From Diphasiastrum complanatum (taxonomy: Eukaryota; Streptophyta; Lycopodiopsida; Lycopodiales; Lycopodiaceae), in NCBI GenBank assembly GCA_029204225.1, contig CM055093.1, forward strand, positions 28,841,777-28,905,776: 64,000 bases of DNA, read 5' to 3'. The translations under genes were made by a program, and so were the position numbers. Below the pieces are notes generated by a model. The model was not told where the DNA came from and did not search any database. It saw only the letters and a program-made list of their open reading frames with translations. This document shows positions 21,501-30,239 of the stretch, in pieces; within the stretch, counting starts at the first letter, position 1, and the number at the start of each line of letters is the position of its first letter.

Positions 21501-24461
21501 GAAACTTCCTTGTCTATTTGACCCGATATCACTTGAGATTTATGATAAATCAAGGTGATTTTCTATTGTGATTGTCATCCATGGATACCATCCAAGTCAT
21601 AGTTGCTAGTTCATGTGGTGGTTCCAAATTTGTTTTGAAATCATCAATGTTTTGAAGATTAGTTCTACTAGCAGGGTCTAGTTTGAGTTGAAGAAAAGTT
21701 CTATTTATGATAATGTCTCTTCAAGTTCTTGAATCTATCCAAGCTGATGATCTGTCATGTAGTAGATTTTATTGTTTCCAATAAGATTTGGAAACTCAGC
21801 ACATGAGGAGCCAACTACTTATGAAATCTAGGTTTATAACATGGGTGTTGATGCAGGAAGTTTGGATAGCATTTGTATGAAATTTGTAGATCCATTTCTT
21901 ATTTTTGATTGTTGTGCTGATTCTATGGTGAGCAAAGAGTTCTCCTTTACTATGGATGTTGGGGAGATCTTTTCTTAAAACATGTTCAAAGAGACCAAGA
22001 GAGCCAATTTCATTCTCACAGCTACACTATTTGATCGAAGGATTGTCAAAGAATTAGGTGATATACTACATTCATGGAGGTCACACATATGCTCCGAGGG
22101 ACATGAAGACAAGAGCAAGATATTGGAGACTTTATGAAACAAAAAAAAAGTGACATATGAAGCAGCTCTACACGAGTAATGAAGATATTGGGATTATACG
22201 ACCATGGATCTTACTTCGAAGTTGAGGATCGTCTTACATGAGTGTCATGGAGTATACAAATGGATGTTGTTAATAATGTAGACATTAAGGGGGAGGTTAG
22301 AAGTAATGTTTAATTGTTACCCCTAGATGTTTAATTAGGATAATAAAGGCCAAGCCTGGATGTCGTGACTGGGGGCCTATTTTTGTTAATGATAATCTAA
22401 GTTAGAGTTTGACTTTAGTCAATAGTATATGGGCATGCATATATGCACTATTTTGGTAGTGACAGCTACTTGGGATGAATACCAGATTAAGAGCCTTATT
22501 ATTAGTCAGTTGCTTTAGCATATTTAGACATAGGCCTCTCTATCAAAATCTATATAATGGGCATCCCCTACCACAAGGTATGGGACATAGTTGAAGTTGA
22601 TCTCATCATTTGTGTTCTCTTTCATATGTATTGTTTCACCACAATAGGAATCTTATCTTGTTTCCTTGTATGAACAAGTCGGTTTTCTAGCAGCATGTTT
22701 GACGGCACAGGCTTTTGGTATTTTGTTTTTCTGCTTGTGGCCCTAAGCTGCCCTTCTGCTGCTGAGGTCTAAGAGTCCAGTCAGCAATGGTATAATGATT
22801 GGCTGCAGAGTGGTATAATGATTGGCTGCAGCTTTAAAATAGTCAGGTTATGTTCAGTTGATACCAGTCATTAATCCAGAAGATGCATGTAAGGTGGTTG
22901 AATTGGAAGGTTTTGAACTTGCATTGTGGAAGAACAGCAACTGAAATGGAAATGTTGATTTTTCTTGCATAATGTGTATTATAAAGTAGGAATATGAGTG
23001 ATGAGGCCTTCCCCATGGTGACGTGATTATAAGCACACATTTCGTCCATTGTAAGTGTCATAGCTAATGTAATCCTCTCTCTGCACTTACTTTTATGATA
23101 GTTAATCCTGTGTGAATATAAAATTCAGAGTCCAGTCTCTTGTTGGCGCTATCTTGCAGATTGTTGAATGTCGTCGCATTCTGAAGTGGACATATGCTTA
23201 TGGTTATTACCTTCCTGAGAACGAGCATGGAAAGAGACAGTTTTTTGAGTATCTACAAGGTGCTTCTTTTTCTTTTTTCTTCCCCATCAAGCTTACATTT
23301 TGTGTATGCATGAGTGGTCTTTTTGAAAAAGGATCGGTATTCACTTTTCCAAGCTTCTTAGCAATGGGAAGTGCAATACCTAAAAGAATTCAAGCTCTGA
23401 CTACAAAGCTGATCTATGTTTGATGCACTAAATGGGGATTTTTGACATTGGCGTAGGTGAGGCTGAGGCTGGCTTAGAACGACTTCACCAATGTGCTGAG
23501 AAGGATTTGCAGGTGTTTTTGGATGGTGATACACCACCCCAAAGTGCATTCAATGAATTCCGCACAAAACTTGCAGGCTTAACAAGGTAAATTTTATGAT
23601 ATAACATGTCACTGCAGCGTTTCAAAGATTATAGATAAAAGTGGTATCGGAAATGACTTGCTGGGTTTCATTGTGGTTAAGCTTAAGCTACTTGCACTTG
23701 TTGAAGGCAATCAAACAAACAAATGTGTTTGGATGTCAAGATGGTGATATGTTTTCTAAAAAAGTTGACCACTCTAGCCTGTAGAGATGAATGCAAATTA
23801 TTTCCCTACCAGTTCTATCCCAAGCTAGAATGCTGATCAACCAGTTTCACACAGCATTTATTGCAGTTTGAGAGGTAAGATGTTTTCTTTGCTTTGTAGA
23901 AAACTGAGAGGCTAGATAAAAAAATCACTGTTCTTAATGCTCTAGTGGCTGTTCTTATTGTCTTAGTACCTATGTTTCCTTAGATGTAGGTCTTCTAGTT
24001 GTGCAGCATTTTACGTTGATTATCTTAAAATATGCCATAAGACTGTCACATTGTGTGCACTGACCTTTTATTCAGATGTATGTCAAAGCATCTCCTAGCA
24101 AGTACATTTACACTTTGGTATTTTCCATTCATTTGTGTATTATTGGAATTAGAACTTTTATTCAATTTTTTTTCTGTGCAGTGTGACAAAGACGTATTTT
24201 GAGAACTTAGTTCGGGCTCTAGAAAATGGATTGGCTGACGTTGACAATACTAAAGTAGCAGCAGGCTGCAAGGGTAGCAGCAGCTCTAAAGCTTCAGGCA
24301 GCTCAAAAGGAAAAGGAGGGAGAATGAAGGTTGGAAGTTCCAGAAATGGTGGTTCCAGTCGTACCATTGACGAAAGTGGATACTGGTCCTGTGAGCACTG
24401 CACGTATGCAAATATTGTAGCGCACACAGTCTGTGTAATGTGCAACAATGCACGATCCTGA
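6416..24461 (+). CDS. ARI: ARIADNE-like RBR E3 ubiquitin ligase, 3' eleven exons (5' end missing)
   Basis: Join of 6416-6588, 6774-6878, 7135-7223, 7452-7559, 12372-12462, 12596-12685, 16315-16362, 16942-17013, 23160-23259, 23457-23586, 24182-24461. All introns are GT-AG and all phases fit, giving about 427 residues without a stop. Order: end of RING1 (LRCPDPPC), IBR with all its Cys, RING2 ([14 protein letters not shown]) with the catalytic Cys expected in the QGCMHITC block, helical ARIADNE domain, and a C-terminal RanBP2-type zinc finger ([11 protein letters not shown]). RBR ligases take ubiquitin from E2 onto the RING2 Cys and then to the substrate. The ARIADNE domain keeps that Cys masked. 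Plant ARI5/7/8-type proteins are about 550 residues, so roughly 130 N-terminal residues lie in exons not seen. It appears intact. Confidence 0.93.
6774..6878 (+). other. ARI: ARI exon b: IBR domain
   Basis: Thirty-five codons between CAG at 6771-6773 and GT at 6879. They contain [14 protein letters not shown] and [10 protein letters not shown], which supply most IBR zinc ligands. Confidence 0.92.
7135..7223 (+). other. ARI: ARI exon c: end of IBR and IBR-RING2 linker
   Basis: Starts with the Cys-Leu-Glu-Glu-Ala-His-Arg segment that completes the IBR, then [15 protein letters not shown]. It ends two bases into a Trp codon. Confidence 0.92.
7452..7559 (+). other. ARI: ARI exon d: RING2 catalytic exon
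   Basis: Contains [19 protein letters not shown] followed by CKFEFCW. The Cys after QG corresponds to the ubiquitin-accepting Cys of HHARI-type ligases (established for the family). All ligands are present. Confidence 0.93.
8196..8858 (+). mobile_element. Decayed gypsy LTR
   Basis: The stretch starts TGTTGGGG and ends CCCTACA. It has a TATA-like CACTATAAATAGTGG near 8470 inside an almost perfect inverted repeat. It is followed by TTTTGTGCACCGTTGTCGGAG, a decayed form of the primer site seen after the gypsy LTR at 55824. Order and spacing of blocks parallel that LTR (55002-55823): a CCTGCxTGT-TAAG block, then a CCAATAA block before the TATA box. Confidence 0.55.
8859..9220 (+). other. Decayed gypsy leader
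   Basis: Follows the LTR and degenerate primer site. It is TT/GT-rich, then A-rich with AAAAAATTCATAAAAAA, resembling the untranslated leader at 55850-56290. No gag is visible; it ends at a LINE fragment. Confidence 0.4.
9230..9360 (-). pseudogene. LINE endonuclease N-terminal fragment
   Basis: The minus strand encodes [15 protein letters not shown] and then a segment parallel to 2040-1910 (YCFSW, then [10 protein letters not shown] against the RYRWDLVYRPETR region in shifted frames). DNA similarity to 1915-2040 is high and stops near 9245. It is about 115 bp, directly after the 3' end of another LINE piece. Confidence 0.6.
9361..10402 (-). mobile_element. 5'-truncated LINE: ORF2 C-terminus plus 3' end
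   Basis: Minus-strand translation of 10184-9870 gives the C-terminal zinc-binding region of a [23 protein letters not shown], then [19 protein letters not shown], the C-x2-C...H-x4-C pattern of that domain. The upstream part (10402-10245) reads [19 protein letters not shown] short stop region at 10184-10245 breaks the frame. The 3' end at 9420-9370 has the family hairpin (ATGCCTATTGGCAT) and AATAAAATCTTTCTTTC in place of a long CT run. The 5' end abuts the (GA)n run at 10403, as expected of 5' truncation during insertion into it. Confidence 0.75.
10403..10488. repeat. (GA)n microsatellite = (CT)n tail of LINE copy C
   Basis: About 43 GA units, the longest in the window. On the minus strand it follows AATAAAGCTTTTT without a break. 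Confidence 0.92.
10555..11101 (-). pseudogene. LINE ORF1 N-terminal part, copy C
   Basis: An open frame starts [11 protein letters not shown], a Pro/Ser/Thr-rich N-terminus of about 60 residues, followed by a predicted coiled coil ([20 protein letters not shown], then DLKEEVAGI and [11 protein letters not shown]) and [10 protein letters not shown]. It ends in SRLREQKAL before the frame enters the 3' end. This is the trimerisation part of L1-type ORF1. The RRM-like core that follows in copy B is missing. The start is chosen because the basic MAKNQKG matches the copy B start MPRRKGAG. Confidence 0.75.
11102..11231 (-). other. LINE copy C 5' UTR with internal repeats
   Basis: About three imperfect units of 22-27 bp built on CAGCT(G)GGAGAGGAGCGATGG (plus-strand reading). 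Tandem units in a LINE leader can act as internal promoter modules; that role is inference here. Confidence 0.5.
11232..11300. repeat. (GA)n microsatellite at 5' junction of LINE copy C
   Basis: About 34 GA units. On the minus strand the repeat lies immediately upstream of the copy C leader. Confidence 0.92.
12372..12462 (+). other. ARI: ARI exon e: end of RING2
   Basis: Thirty codons after completing a Trp: [20 protein letters not shown] then [10 protein letters not shown]. The last RING2 ligands (LC, H, C) are present. Acceptor TTTTCAG, donor GTATGT. Confidence 0.92.
12596..12685 (+). other. ARI: ARI exon f: start of ARIADNE domain
   Basis: Thirty codons: [20 protein letters not shown], then [10 protein letters not shown]. 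This is the first helix of the ARIADNE domain, highly conserved in plant ARI proteins. Confidence 0.92.
13360..14430 (-). pseudogene. Copia gag fragments, tandemly duplicated
   Basis: The minus strand encodes decayed gag in two related blocks, 14430-14040 and 13980-13660. Each contains a segment like [20 protein letters not shown] followed by [11 protein letters not shown], the UBN2-type gag signature. Stops and shifts are frequent. The 13660-13360 part reads on towards a Lys/Glu-rich gag end. With the LTR and primer site at 15554-15913 in the same orientation this is the 5' half of a minus-strand copia element in the intron. Confidence 0.65.
14431..15535 (-). other. Unassigned leader region of the minus-strand copia element
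   Basis: Between gag and primer site. No coding blocks recognised. A 30-bp direct repeat (CATTGATTCCAAGC-CATCTGTA) occurs at 15117-15180. Confidence 0.35.
15536..15553 (-). promoter_or_regulatory. Copia primer-binding site, minus strand
   Basis: The minus strand reads TTAGTATCAGAGCCATGG, one base off the plant copia consensus TGGTATCAGAGC (initiator Met tRNA). It directly follows an LTR-like end TTCA. Confidence 0.6.
15554..15913 (-). mobile_element. Copia 5' LTR, minus strand
   Basis: Minus-strand sequence begins TGTTAACACATCC and ends GGGAAGTTCA next to the primer site. Length about 360 bp. No second LTR was found downstream (lower coordinates), so the boundaries rest on the TG...CA ends and the primer site. 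Confidence 0.5.
16315..16362 (+). other. ARI: ARI exon g
   Basis: Sixteen codons, [16 protein letters not shown], between TAACAG and GTAGGC. The Arabidopsis-type counterpart has the DLQxMQ block here. Confidence 0.88.
16942..17013 (+). other. ARI: ARI exon h
   Basis: Twenty-four codons with [20 protein letters not shown] and then WLQ. It is followed by a 31-bp tandem duplication (ATCTTCACTGCTGCTTTGTT) inside the intron. Confidence 0.9.
17672..18075 (+). mobile_element. 5' LTR of an intronic LTR retroelement
   Basis: Pairs with 22295-22692 across about 400 bp (shared GAAGTAATGTTTAATTGTTAC start and CACAATAGGGATCTTATxTTG near the end). It begins TGTGAGAAG and ends TTTTCTAACA. A 5-bp flank GCAAG matches GCATG after the 3' LTR with one change, a likely target duplication. 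Confidence 0.85.
18464..18520. repeat. (GA)n microsatellite = (CT)n tail of LINE fragment F
   Basis: About 28 GA units. On the minus strand it follows AATAAAGCTCGCA of a LINE 3' end. Confidence 0.92.
18521..18997 (-). mobile_element. LINE 3' fragment F
   Basis: DNA similarity to 9361-10030: shared blocks around TAGACTGGGCATCTGAA / TAGATTGGGCATTTGAA, CTCTACCTC near 18962, and the 3' end with ATGCCTTTTGGAATAGAAAAGG and AATAAAGCTCG. The hairpin stem is partly mutated (GGCAT to GGAAT). Its 5' edge abuts the end of the inverted LTR at 18998. Confidence 0.7.
18998..19428 (-). mobile_element. Inverted LTR related to the 17672/22295 pair
   Basis: The minus strand ends ...AGCAAGTCGGTTTTCTAACA at 18998, matching the 3' end of the LTR at 22640-22692, and begins near 19428 just after CATTAAGGGGGAGAG (polypurine tract, 19429-19442). 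Internal sequence at 19442-19560 (minus) also parallels 22180-22290. It is therefore the 3' LTR end of a second family member in opposite orientation. Its 5' LTR was not found. Confidence 0.75.
22295..22692 (+). mobile_element. 3' LTR of the intronic LTR retroelement
   Basis: About 398 bp, preceded by polypurine AAGGGGGAG and ending CTAGCA; GCATG follows. Divergence from the 5' LTR is clear by eye (many substitutions), so the insertion is old. Confidence 0.85.
22693..23159 (+). other. Intron remainder
   Basis: Contains a 25-bp tandem duplication (GGTATAATGATTGGCTGCAG twice, 22789-22832). Nothing else seen. Confidence 0.5.
23160..23259 (+). other. ARI: ARI exon i
   Basis: Encodes [20 protein letters not shown] and [11 protein letters not shown] of the ARIADNE domain. 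It ends one base into a Gly codon at GT 23260. Confidence 0.92.
23457..23586 (+). other. ARI: ARI exon j
   Basis: Forty-two full codons beginning [20 protein letters not shown] and ending FRTKLAGLT. Acceptor GCGTAG, donor AAGGTAAAT. Confidence 0.92.
24182..24461 (+). other. ARI: ARI exon k: terminal coding exon
   Basis: Starts with [20 protein letters not shown], then a Gly/Ser/Lys-rich linker ([17 protein letters not shown]), and ends with a RanBP2-type zinc finger: W-x-C-x2-C, N, then C-x2-C ([11 protein letters not shown] and CVMCNNARS) before TGA. Such fingers often bind ubiquitin or RNA. Confidence 0.93.
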
Positions 24462-24980
24462 GCTGTCTTGTCCAATAGACCCAAATTCCTCTTCTTTGGT
24501 TGTACTCGGAAGACTTTCATTGTCACTCATGCGACGCTTACAGAAATCTTCTGTGTCATGAAATAAAAATGGGGTCGGTGCCAGCATGCGAGAAGCTGGT
24601 GCCATGAATGCTTGCATTAGAATTTAGAACTTTGAGACTAACCTGACCGCAGCCACGATTTGAAAGTGGATTTGCCAGGTTACTTACTCTTAGAAGGCTC
24701 TAATTTTTCATCATAAGGCTTGTCTTATTAGAACCGTTTTAACAAATATACCATCTCTCAGCTTATAAGTTGAGCAGTAAGACCATAGAGGGAGGGAGGG
24801 AGGGAGGGAGGGGGAAAACATTGGTCCCTCGTGAAATCTGGTTATTGTTACATTGATATTCTACTCAGCTGACCTGTCATGGTCTGATCTTATTTGTGTC
24901 CCAAATGTGGACCTCTCAGCAGCAGTCACCTTTGTATAAAAGCATCTTTGTACATGGAAACAAGCAACAAGTTTACTTTA
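24462..24980 (+). other. Probable ARI 3' UTR and flank
   Basis: Downstream of the TGA. AATAAA occurs at about 24562 (GAAATAAAAATGG). A GGGA-type G-rich run lies at 24789-24812. The true cleavage site cannot be fixed from sequence. Confidence 0.45.
24789..24812 (+). repeat. (GGGA)n G-rich tract
   Basis: Six runs of at least three G separated by single A, on the sense strand of the ARI gene. This fits the G3+N1 quadruplex pattern. Confidence 0.8.
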
Positions 24981-27900
24981 GAAAAGCATTTAGAACAAAG
25001 TGACTTCTTTCAACTCTTTGTAGCAAAGTGACTTCTTTCTACACTTTTTGTTTTAATTGTGCCATGACGTCCCATTATATTGGATGCTTGCTCTTATCAC
25101 TCTTAGTTGCTTGGCTGACAGCTTTGCTTGTATATATGCAGGTACCTGCTTCTCGTGTTTCCAATTGTTTTGAGGTATTGACATAATGGGTAGTAGCTTT
25201 CATGTAAGTTTTAAATGGCATGTGTTTGATGGGCACATTTGGCCTCTACAACATCTATATTAATGAGTACATTTTAAGTATGTCTTTAAATAGCCAACAA
25301 AGTGGTATTAGCCATTAATAATTCCAACACTCTCCCTTAGAGTTTTGTTGGAGCTTTTACATCATGTCTCATAAATCAATAGAGCACAATTTTTCTATAC
25401 ATTTTTGTGAACCATGAACCAACCATTCACATCTGTGCAATCTCTGAGAGTCTTAACTGTATTGTCCCACTTCTGTTGATTATTGCACTCTTGCACCTTT
25501 TCCAATATTATCATGTTTCATCTTACAAGGTTTTGACTGTATACAGCACTCGTTTTTAGAGCTAAATATTGTCATATCATGTTAAAGGCTGAGTGGACTT
25601 CCTTTTATGTGCCAAATGAGGTTTCGCAACAAGTTATTCTCATGTACTGCAGCTTCATTTCTTTGTGTGTTATCTTTCGATTTGAGCTGAATTGTATGGG
25701 TGCCTTCAGCTCTTTTATTATAGCTCCATCAGTGATAGGTTCAGCTGGTTGAAAGACATTGTTCTTGTTTCCTCTTCACCCTTGGCAAAGTCCACAAGAT
25801 TTTGGAGAATGGAGGCTCTGCAAGAACACAAGTGTAAAAACTGTCAACGAACACTTCATGGGGTTGCATGCCAACCTAATGGGATGCTAAATGCAATTCT
25901 TAAGTTTTTTATGATGATTGGTGGGTGATTGTTAACAAGAGAAACAAGCTACTATGCCAATCTTATGTGCGATTACTCAGATATTGAAATAATTGTATAT
26001 TTCTTTTTGAAAATTGAGACTAAGTCTTGTTATGACTTAGTTGCCATGTGTCAAAGTAATGCATCTTGAGTCTACAGCACTAAGTTGAGAAAGTTAATGA
26101 TCAATGCTATTTCACACTTGGATTTTGATTTGTGAATTTATTCTCCTGAATTTCCAGTTAGACTTGAGAATTTTTGTTTTTGTTTTTGAAGCATACTATT
26201 TATCCTTAATGTTTCAAGACTTCCAGATTATCTTGCTAGATTAAGTGGTCTTTTCTTGTTAGGTTATCCTTCTAGGGTGTCTATTCTCGAATGTTACACC
26301 TAGGTGGTGGTGGTTAAGTTCTCTTTTTGTGTGATACACTTCATTATAAAAGTATGAAGGGCATTAACTTACAGTTCTAGGTTGAAGACCTCAAGTCGTC
26401 AAAAATGCTCTTCAATGTGTTGCTATACCTTCGAAAGAAAGACATTGATTTCATATTAAGGGTTTGCAACTCGATACTTTGTTTTGTATCCAAATAGTTT
26501 GACAGCTCCTTGGTGAGATTTCCACCCCTTGGTTTCTTTGACATTTCTAATTCCAATTTGAGCATTTTCAAGAGTAGGGTGAGTTGATTCCACAGATGGG
26601 AAAGTGTCTGAACTTCATCCAGGCAAATTTAAGGTAGTACCAAAATTGCCTCGATATATCTATTTTAGAAATAAATGTCTTGCCAGCAAAGCGACTTTAT
26701 CACGAACAATCCAAACTGAGAAAAATGCCTTGATATGTTGAGTGTGTGCTTGCAGCATGCTGGTCCACACAAGGCTCTAATCCCAGGGCAAATTGCTGAC
26801 AATGGGTAGTTAGTTTTATAAGTTTTGGCTTTTGGCCCTCATACAATGTAAATGACGTTTTATTATTAGAATACAAAAAAGACTGAAACTTCGTATAGGC
26901 TGCTTGTCCCTAATAGCCTAGGTTCTAGAAATAAGTTTGAAGCTGATGGAGCGCTGTTGGGATCAAAAAAATTTGTATTCAAATCAAAGAACTGTACAGG
27001 TCCTGAGACTGCCCAAAAAACAACAGCAACCTTAGCTGTCACTGATCAGCTGCCAAATACCACAATCGTGTTGAGGGCAACAAGAATCTTACCTTTTGCA
27101 TGGTTGATCATTGTCTCTTGTCATAGCCCTATAATCCTCCATTGCTCATTTTGTAGTCAAAATCATCATATGTTATGAACAATTCTCTTCTTATTGATAT
27201 CCAAGTTGCTTTGTTGTTCATCTTGTTGTTTCCCAATACTATTGTTGACGATATTGCTAGAGGTAGGAAAACTTTTTGAAGCCATGTTAGCAAAAAAGAG
27301 TTCCTTGTTTGACTACTAAATTGTGTGAGTGCTAGTATGCATCTTACAAACGTCACTTGTGAATTGGTCTACATGGCCTACCCTTGACCACTTCATTGGG
27401 TCACCAACTTTATTTATTTCTTAGTACATTATTTAGGGCTTCTTTGTAGGTAGTTTGGCCACTTTGTAGGTTGAACCATAATGACGCATTACATAGTTGG
27501 CCTAAGAGGTGCTCTCAAGTATTGTGGCTTTTCTCTAGTTGAAAAACCCTGCCAAGCTATACGGTTTGTTGCTCTTCTATTGCATAGTCAAACGATATTC
27601 CAACAATAATCACAACCACCTTAGGTCCTTTAAGTGCCCAGTTATGCCACAATATGCTAGAATTACACCTAGGTAAAATCAAGCTAGAAAGTCAATCTTA
27701 GACGGTGAGAGTTCTAAACTTGATTGCATTTAATTAGAATAATCTTTGCAAGCCCTTATATTGTGCTTCCTCTGCAACAATTATCAATGACTGGATCTGC
27801 AAAGTATTTCCAATCAATCTATGAAGATTTCTAAAGATGATGTTAATTGCCACAATATGGTTGGAATTCAAATCCTCAAGTAGTGGGTGCATTTTTTTAA

Positions 27901-28997
27901 CTTTTAACCTTTTTTTACATGCAGTTGTTGTTTGTTAGGCGCTTGTAAAAAAAAAATTCACAACAAAAAAGGGTGAAAAAATGTCAAATGTGTCTCTCCC
28001 CTCCCCCCATAGACCTCTCTCTCTATATATAGTAATCTTTTGTGTTGCAAACACGAGTAACGAAATTATATCTCATGTAACTTCTTGTCAGTCATGCCAA
28101 CAAGTCTAGGATACATTAATTAGCTTGTATGAGATACATGATGTCTCTTCAAGACAATTTAAAAAATGTATATTCTTCTCTCGTTTAGTATAGATGCATA
28201 AATGATAAGTTGTTGGCACAAATACATTCTTAGCCAGCCATGGATCTGATTCAAATCCTCTTGAAGTAGGCCAAGTGGTCCACAAACCCTACAAGTAAAA
28301 GAGAAGATCCTGTGCCTCCCTTGACATTTGAGCATGCGTTAAATGGTGGGAAATACTTAAATGAGCAACTAGAACTCGGCCTACCATTTTAGGCCGCAAA
28401 TAGTCAAGTTGGCATTTATTTTGTTTTGCACACCCTATTTAACGTAAATTGCTATTGATCTTCATCATCATTTTTATCAATTCTAGATAATGAGATAAAA
28501 ATAGAACATGAAAGAGAACATAGAATCATATGAAAGTATTGGAAAATGGAAATTCTAGATAATGAGATAAAAATAGAACATGAAAGAGAACATAGAATCA
28601 TATGAAAGTATTGGAAAATGGAAATTCCAGAAGAGTGGATTTAGACAAGGTTTGAATAATTAGTAGTAGTGAAAGACAACACTTTGTCAATTAACATCTA
28701 TAGTGCAGCAGTCAAACAATAAAATGATGGGGTAGAAACAATTTGATTGAACAAAAAGTATGTAACACAATAAGAGATTGAAGAGAAGAGCTAAAACACT
28801 TCATTAAACAAAAACAATCTTTAGGAAGAGAGAAGTACAAAAGACTACTAACTTGCAAAATTTGATCATCTTGCTTGCCTTGACTTGAAAACTCAAGCAC
28901 ACTGCTTTCTTATTTATAGCAAAAAAATCTACTGGTCCTAAGGTACCGAGAATGATTACAAGTATTTTAATCTAATGTCTAATCCATTCTATAGGCG
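24981..28997. other. Intergenic sequence with few recognisable features
   Basis: No gene or RNA gene recognised. At 25333 the minus strand shows a polypurine-like CTAAGGGAGAG followed by TGTTGGAATTATT, a possible copia LTR edge, but no coding part was found near it. A 72-bp tandem duplication is at 28481-28624. Confidence 0.4.
28481..28624. repeat. 72-bp tandem duplication
   Basis: Two essentially identical units starting TTCTAGATAATGAGATAAAA, at 28481 and 28553. The near identity points to a recent event. Confidence 0.9.
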
Positions 28998-29345
28998 ATG
29001 AAAGTCACCACAGATCTTAACTTGTATGTACAGAGTACAAAATTGTCAAGACCAACACTAATAGGATCTTTGATGTATGCAATGTTGTGTACTAGACCAG
29101 ATTTAGCATACACTATTAGCACCTTAAGTCAATTGATGTCTAATCCTAGGATCTCTCATTGGAAGACATTAAAGAGAGTGATGAGATATATTTAGGAAAG
29201 TTTAGATCACATTTTATGTTATGATGTAAATGTTATCGACCCACTCGTCCTGCGAGGCTACTCCGACTCAGATTGGAGAGAAACAGTCTCTACTAGAAAA
29301 TCTACCTCTGGGTTCTGTTTCTATCTGGTAGGGAGATAGATTTTG
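28998..29345 (+). pseudogene. Copia RT/RNase H fragment
   Basis: Encodes IGSLMYAMLCTRPDLAYTIS then HWKTLKRVMRYI. After a stop, YSDSDWRETVSTRKSTSGFC follows: the junction of copia RT and RNase H with the catalytic D of the D-x-D-WA-type block. No LTR was matched to it. Confidence 0.85.
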
Positions 29346-30239
29346 TGGAACTCAAGAAAGCAAAAATCATTACTTGCACGATTTGTTTAAGCCTAAGCAT
29401 ATGAAATCTAACATGGGTGACACTCCCTAAAGTCTTAGAACAAGTTAGGAAGTCATGGACTGATCCTACGACCTGCAGTGAGTCAGTCAAGTAGTAACAA
29501 GTCATGAGCTAGATTTGGAGCTCGAGTCATGGCCTCGAGTCATGGTCTAGTCAGTTCCTGGGACCCATGTCCAAGAGCCAAGCTGATTTTACCTATCGGA
29601 ACAGCTCCCGGGATCCATATATGGGAGCTAGACTGATTCTGCCGGGCTTGCCAAGCTTAATAAGCAAAATGAAAACTACTTGCCAAGCTTAATCAACAAA
29701 ACAAAAACTAAGTATATAAAAGCGTGCTTTACCAAACATCACTATATTCTAGGACAAAGGGGACATGCCGAATCACAACAAAACTATAGAGGGAGTCTTG
29801 CAAACAACAACTGGCAACTCAACCAGTGCCAAGAATCCAATCGCCAGGTCTTAGCTCCCTCTACCAATGCGAGCCAGACACAATGCCCAGCACATGTTGG
29901 TGGCCTCGAGACCAGTCAGTCTATGTATGAATGTAACCTTTTTTAGATTTAATAAAGTTGATCCTTGGAGATAATTAACTTTCTGGTTCACCTCCAGGAG
30001 TAGTCCATGATGGGGCAAGGGAGTTGGAAGAACGCGAACGGAGAAGAGAGCAAGAATATTGCGGGAATTAATTCATCCTCAAAAGCAAGAGTACAGTCCA
30101 CCGAAGAGATTAGAGATAGTGTGTGTAGTATTACTGAAAAATGGATTCAATGAGAAGTTTGGTTCTAAAATAGATTGCAATAGCAGTATGATATCGTGAG
30201 TCCCTCAGGGGTCAAAGGCAGCCATCGTCCGATCAAAAA
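29346..30239. other. Unassigned repeat-like stretch, possible LTR
   Basis: Contains repeated GAGCTCGAGTCATGG-like words (29510-29550), duplicated TTGCCAAGCTTAAT (29648-29694), a TATATAAAAG box near 29712 and TTTAATAAAG near 29947. This is the layout expected of an LTR, but no ends or partner were found. Confidence 0.3.

Larger units (their letters stand above)
18076..22294 (+). mobile_element. Non-coding internal region of the LTR element with nested insertions
   Basis: Starts with TGGTATTAGAGC (tRNA-Met primer site, one mismatch) and ends with polypurine ATTAAGGGGGAG. No gag or pol motif is recognisable on either strand, so it is non-autonomous or too decayed. It contains a LINE 3' fragment (18464-18997) and an inverted related LTR (18998-19428) with its own polypurine tract. 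In 19700-20200 it is rich in short repeated words (GACTCTTGAG, TTAGTAGTAACTA). Confidence 0.7.

Noticed and set aside
25150-25333. Minus-strand copia LTR edge (polypurine-like tract then TGTTGGAATTATT)
   Set aside because: No second LTR, primer site or coding sequence nearby; kept only as a remark in the region note.
29700-29960. Solo LTR or promoter around TATATAAAAG
   Set aside because: No terminal TG...CA pair or target duplication could be defined.
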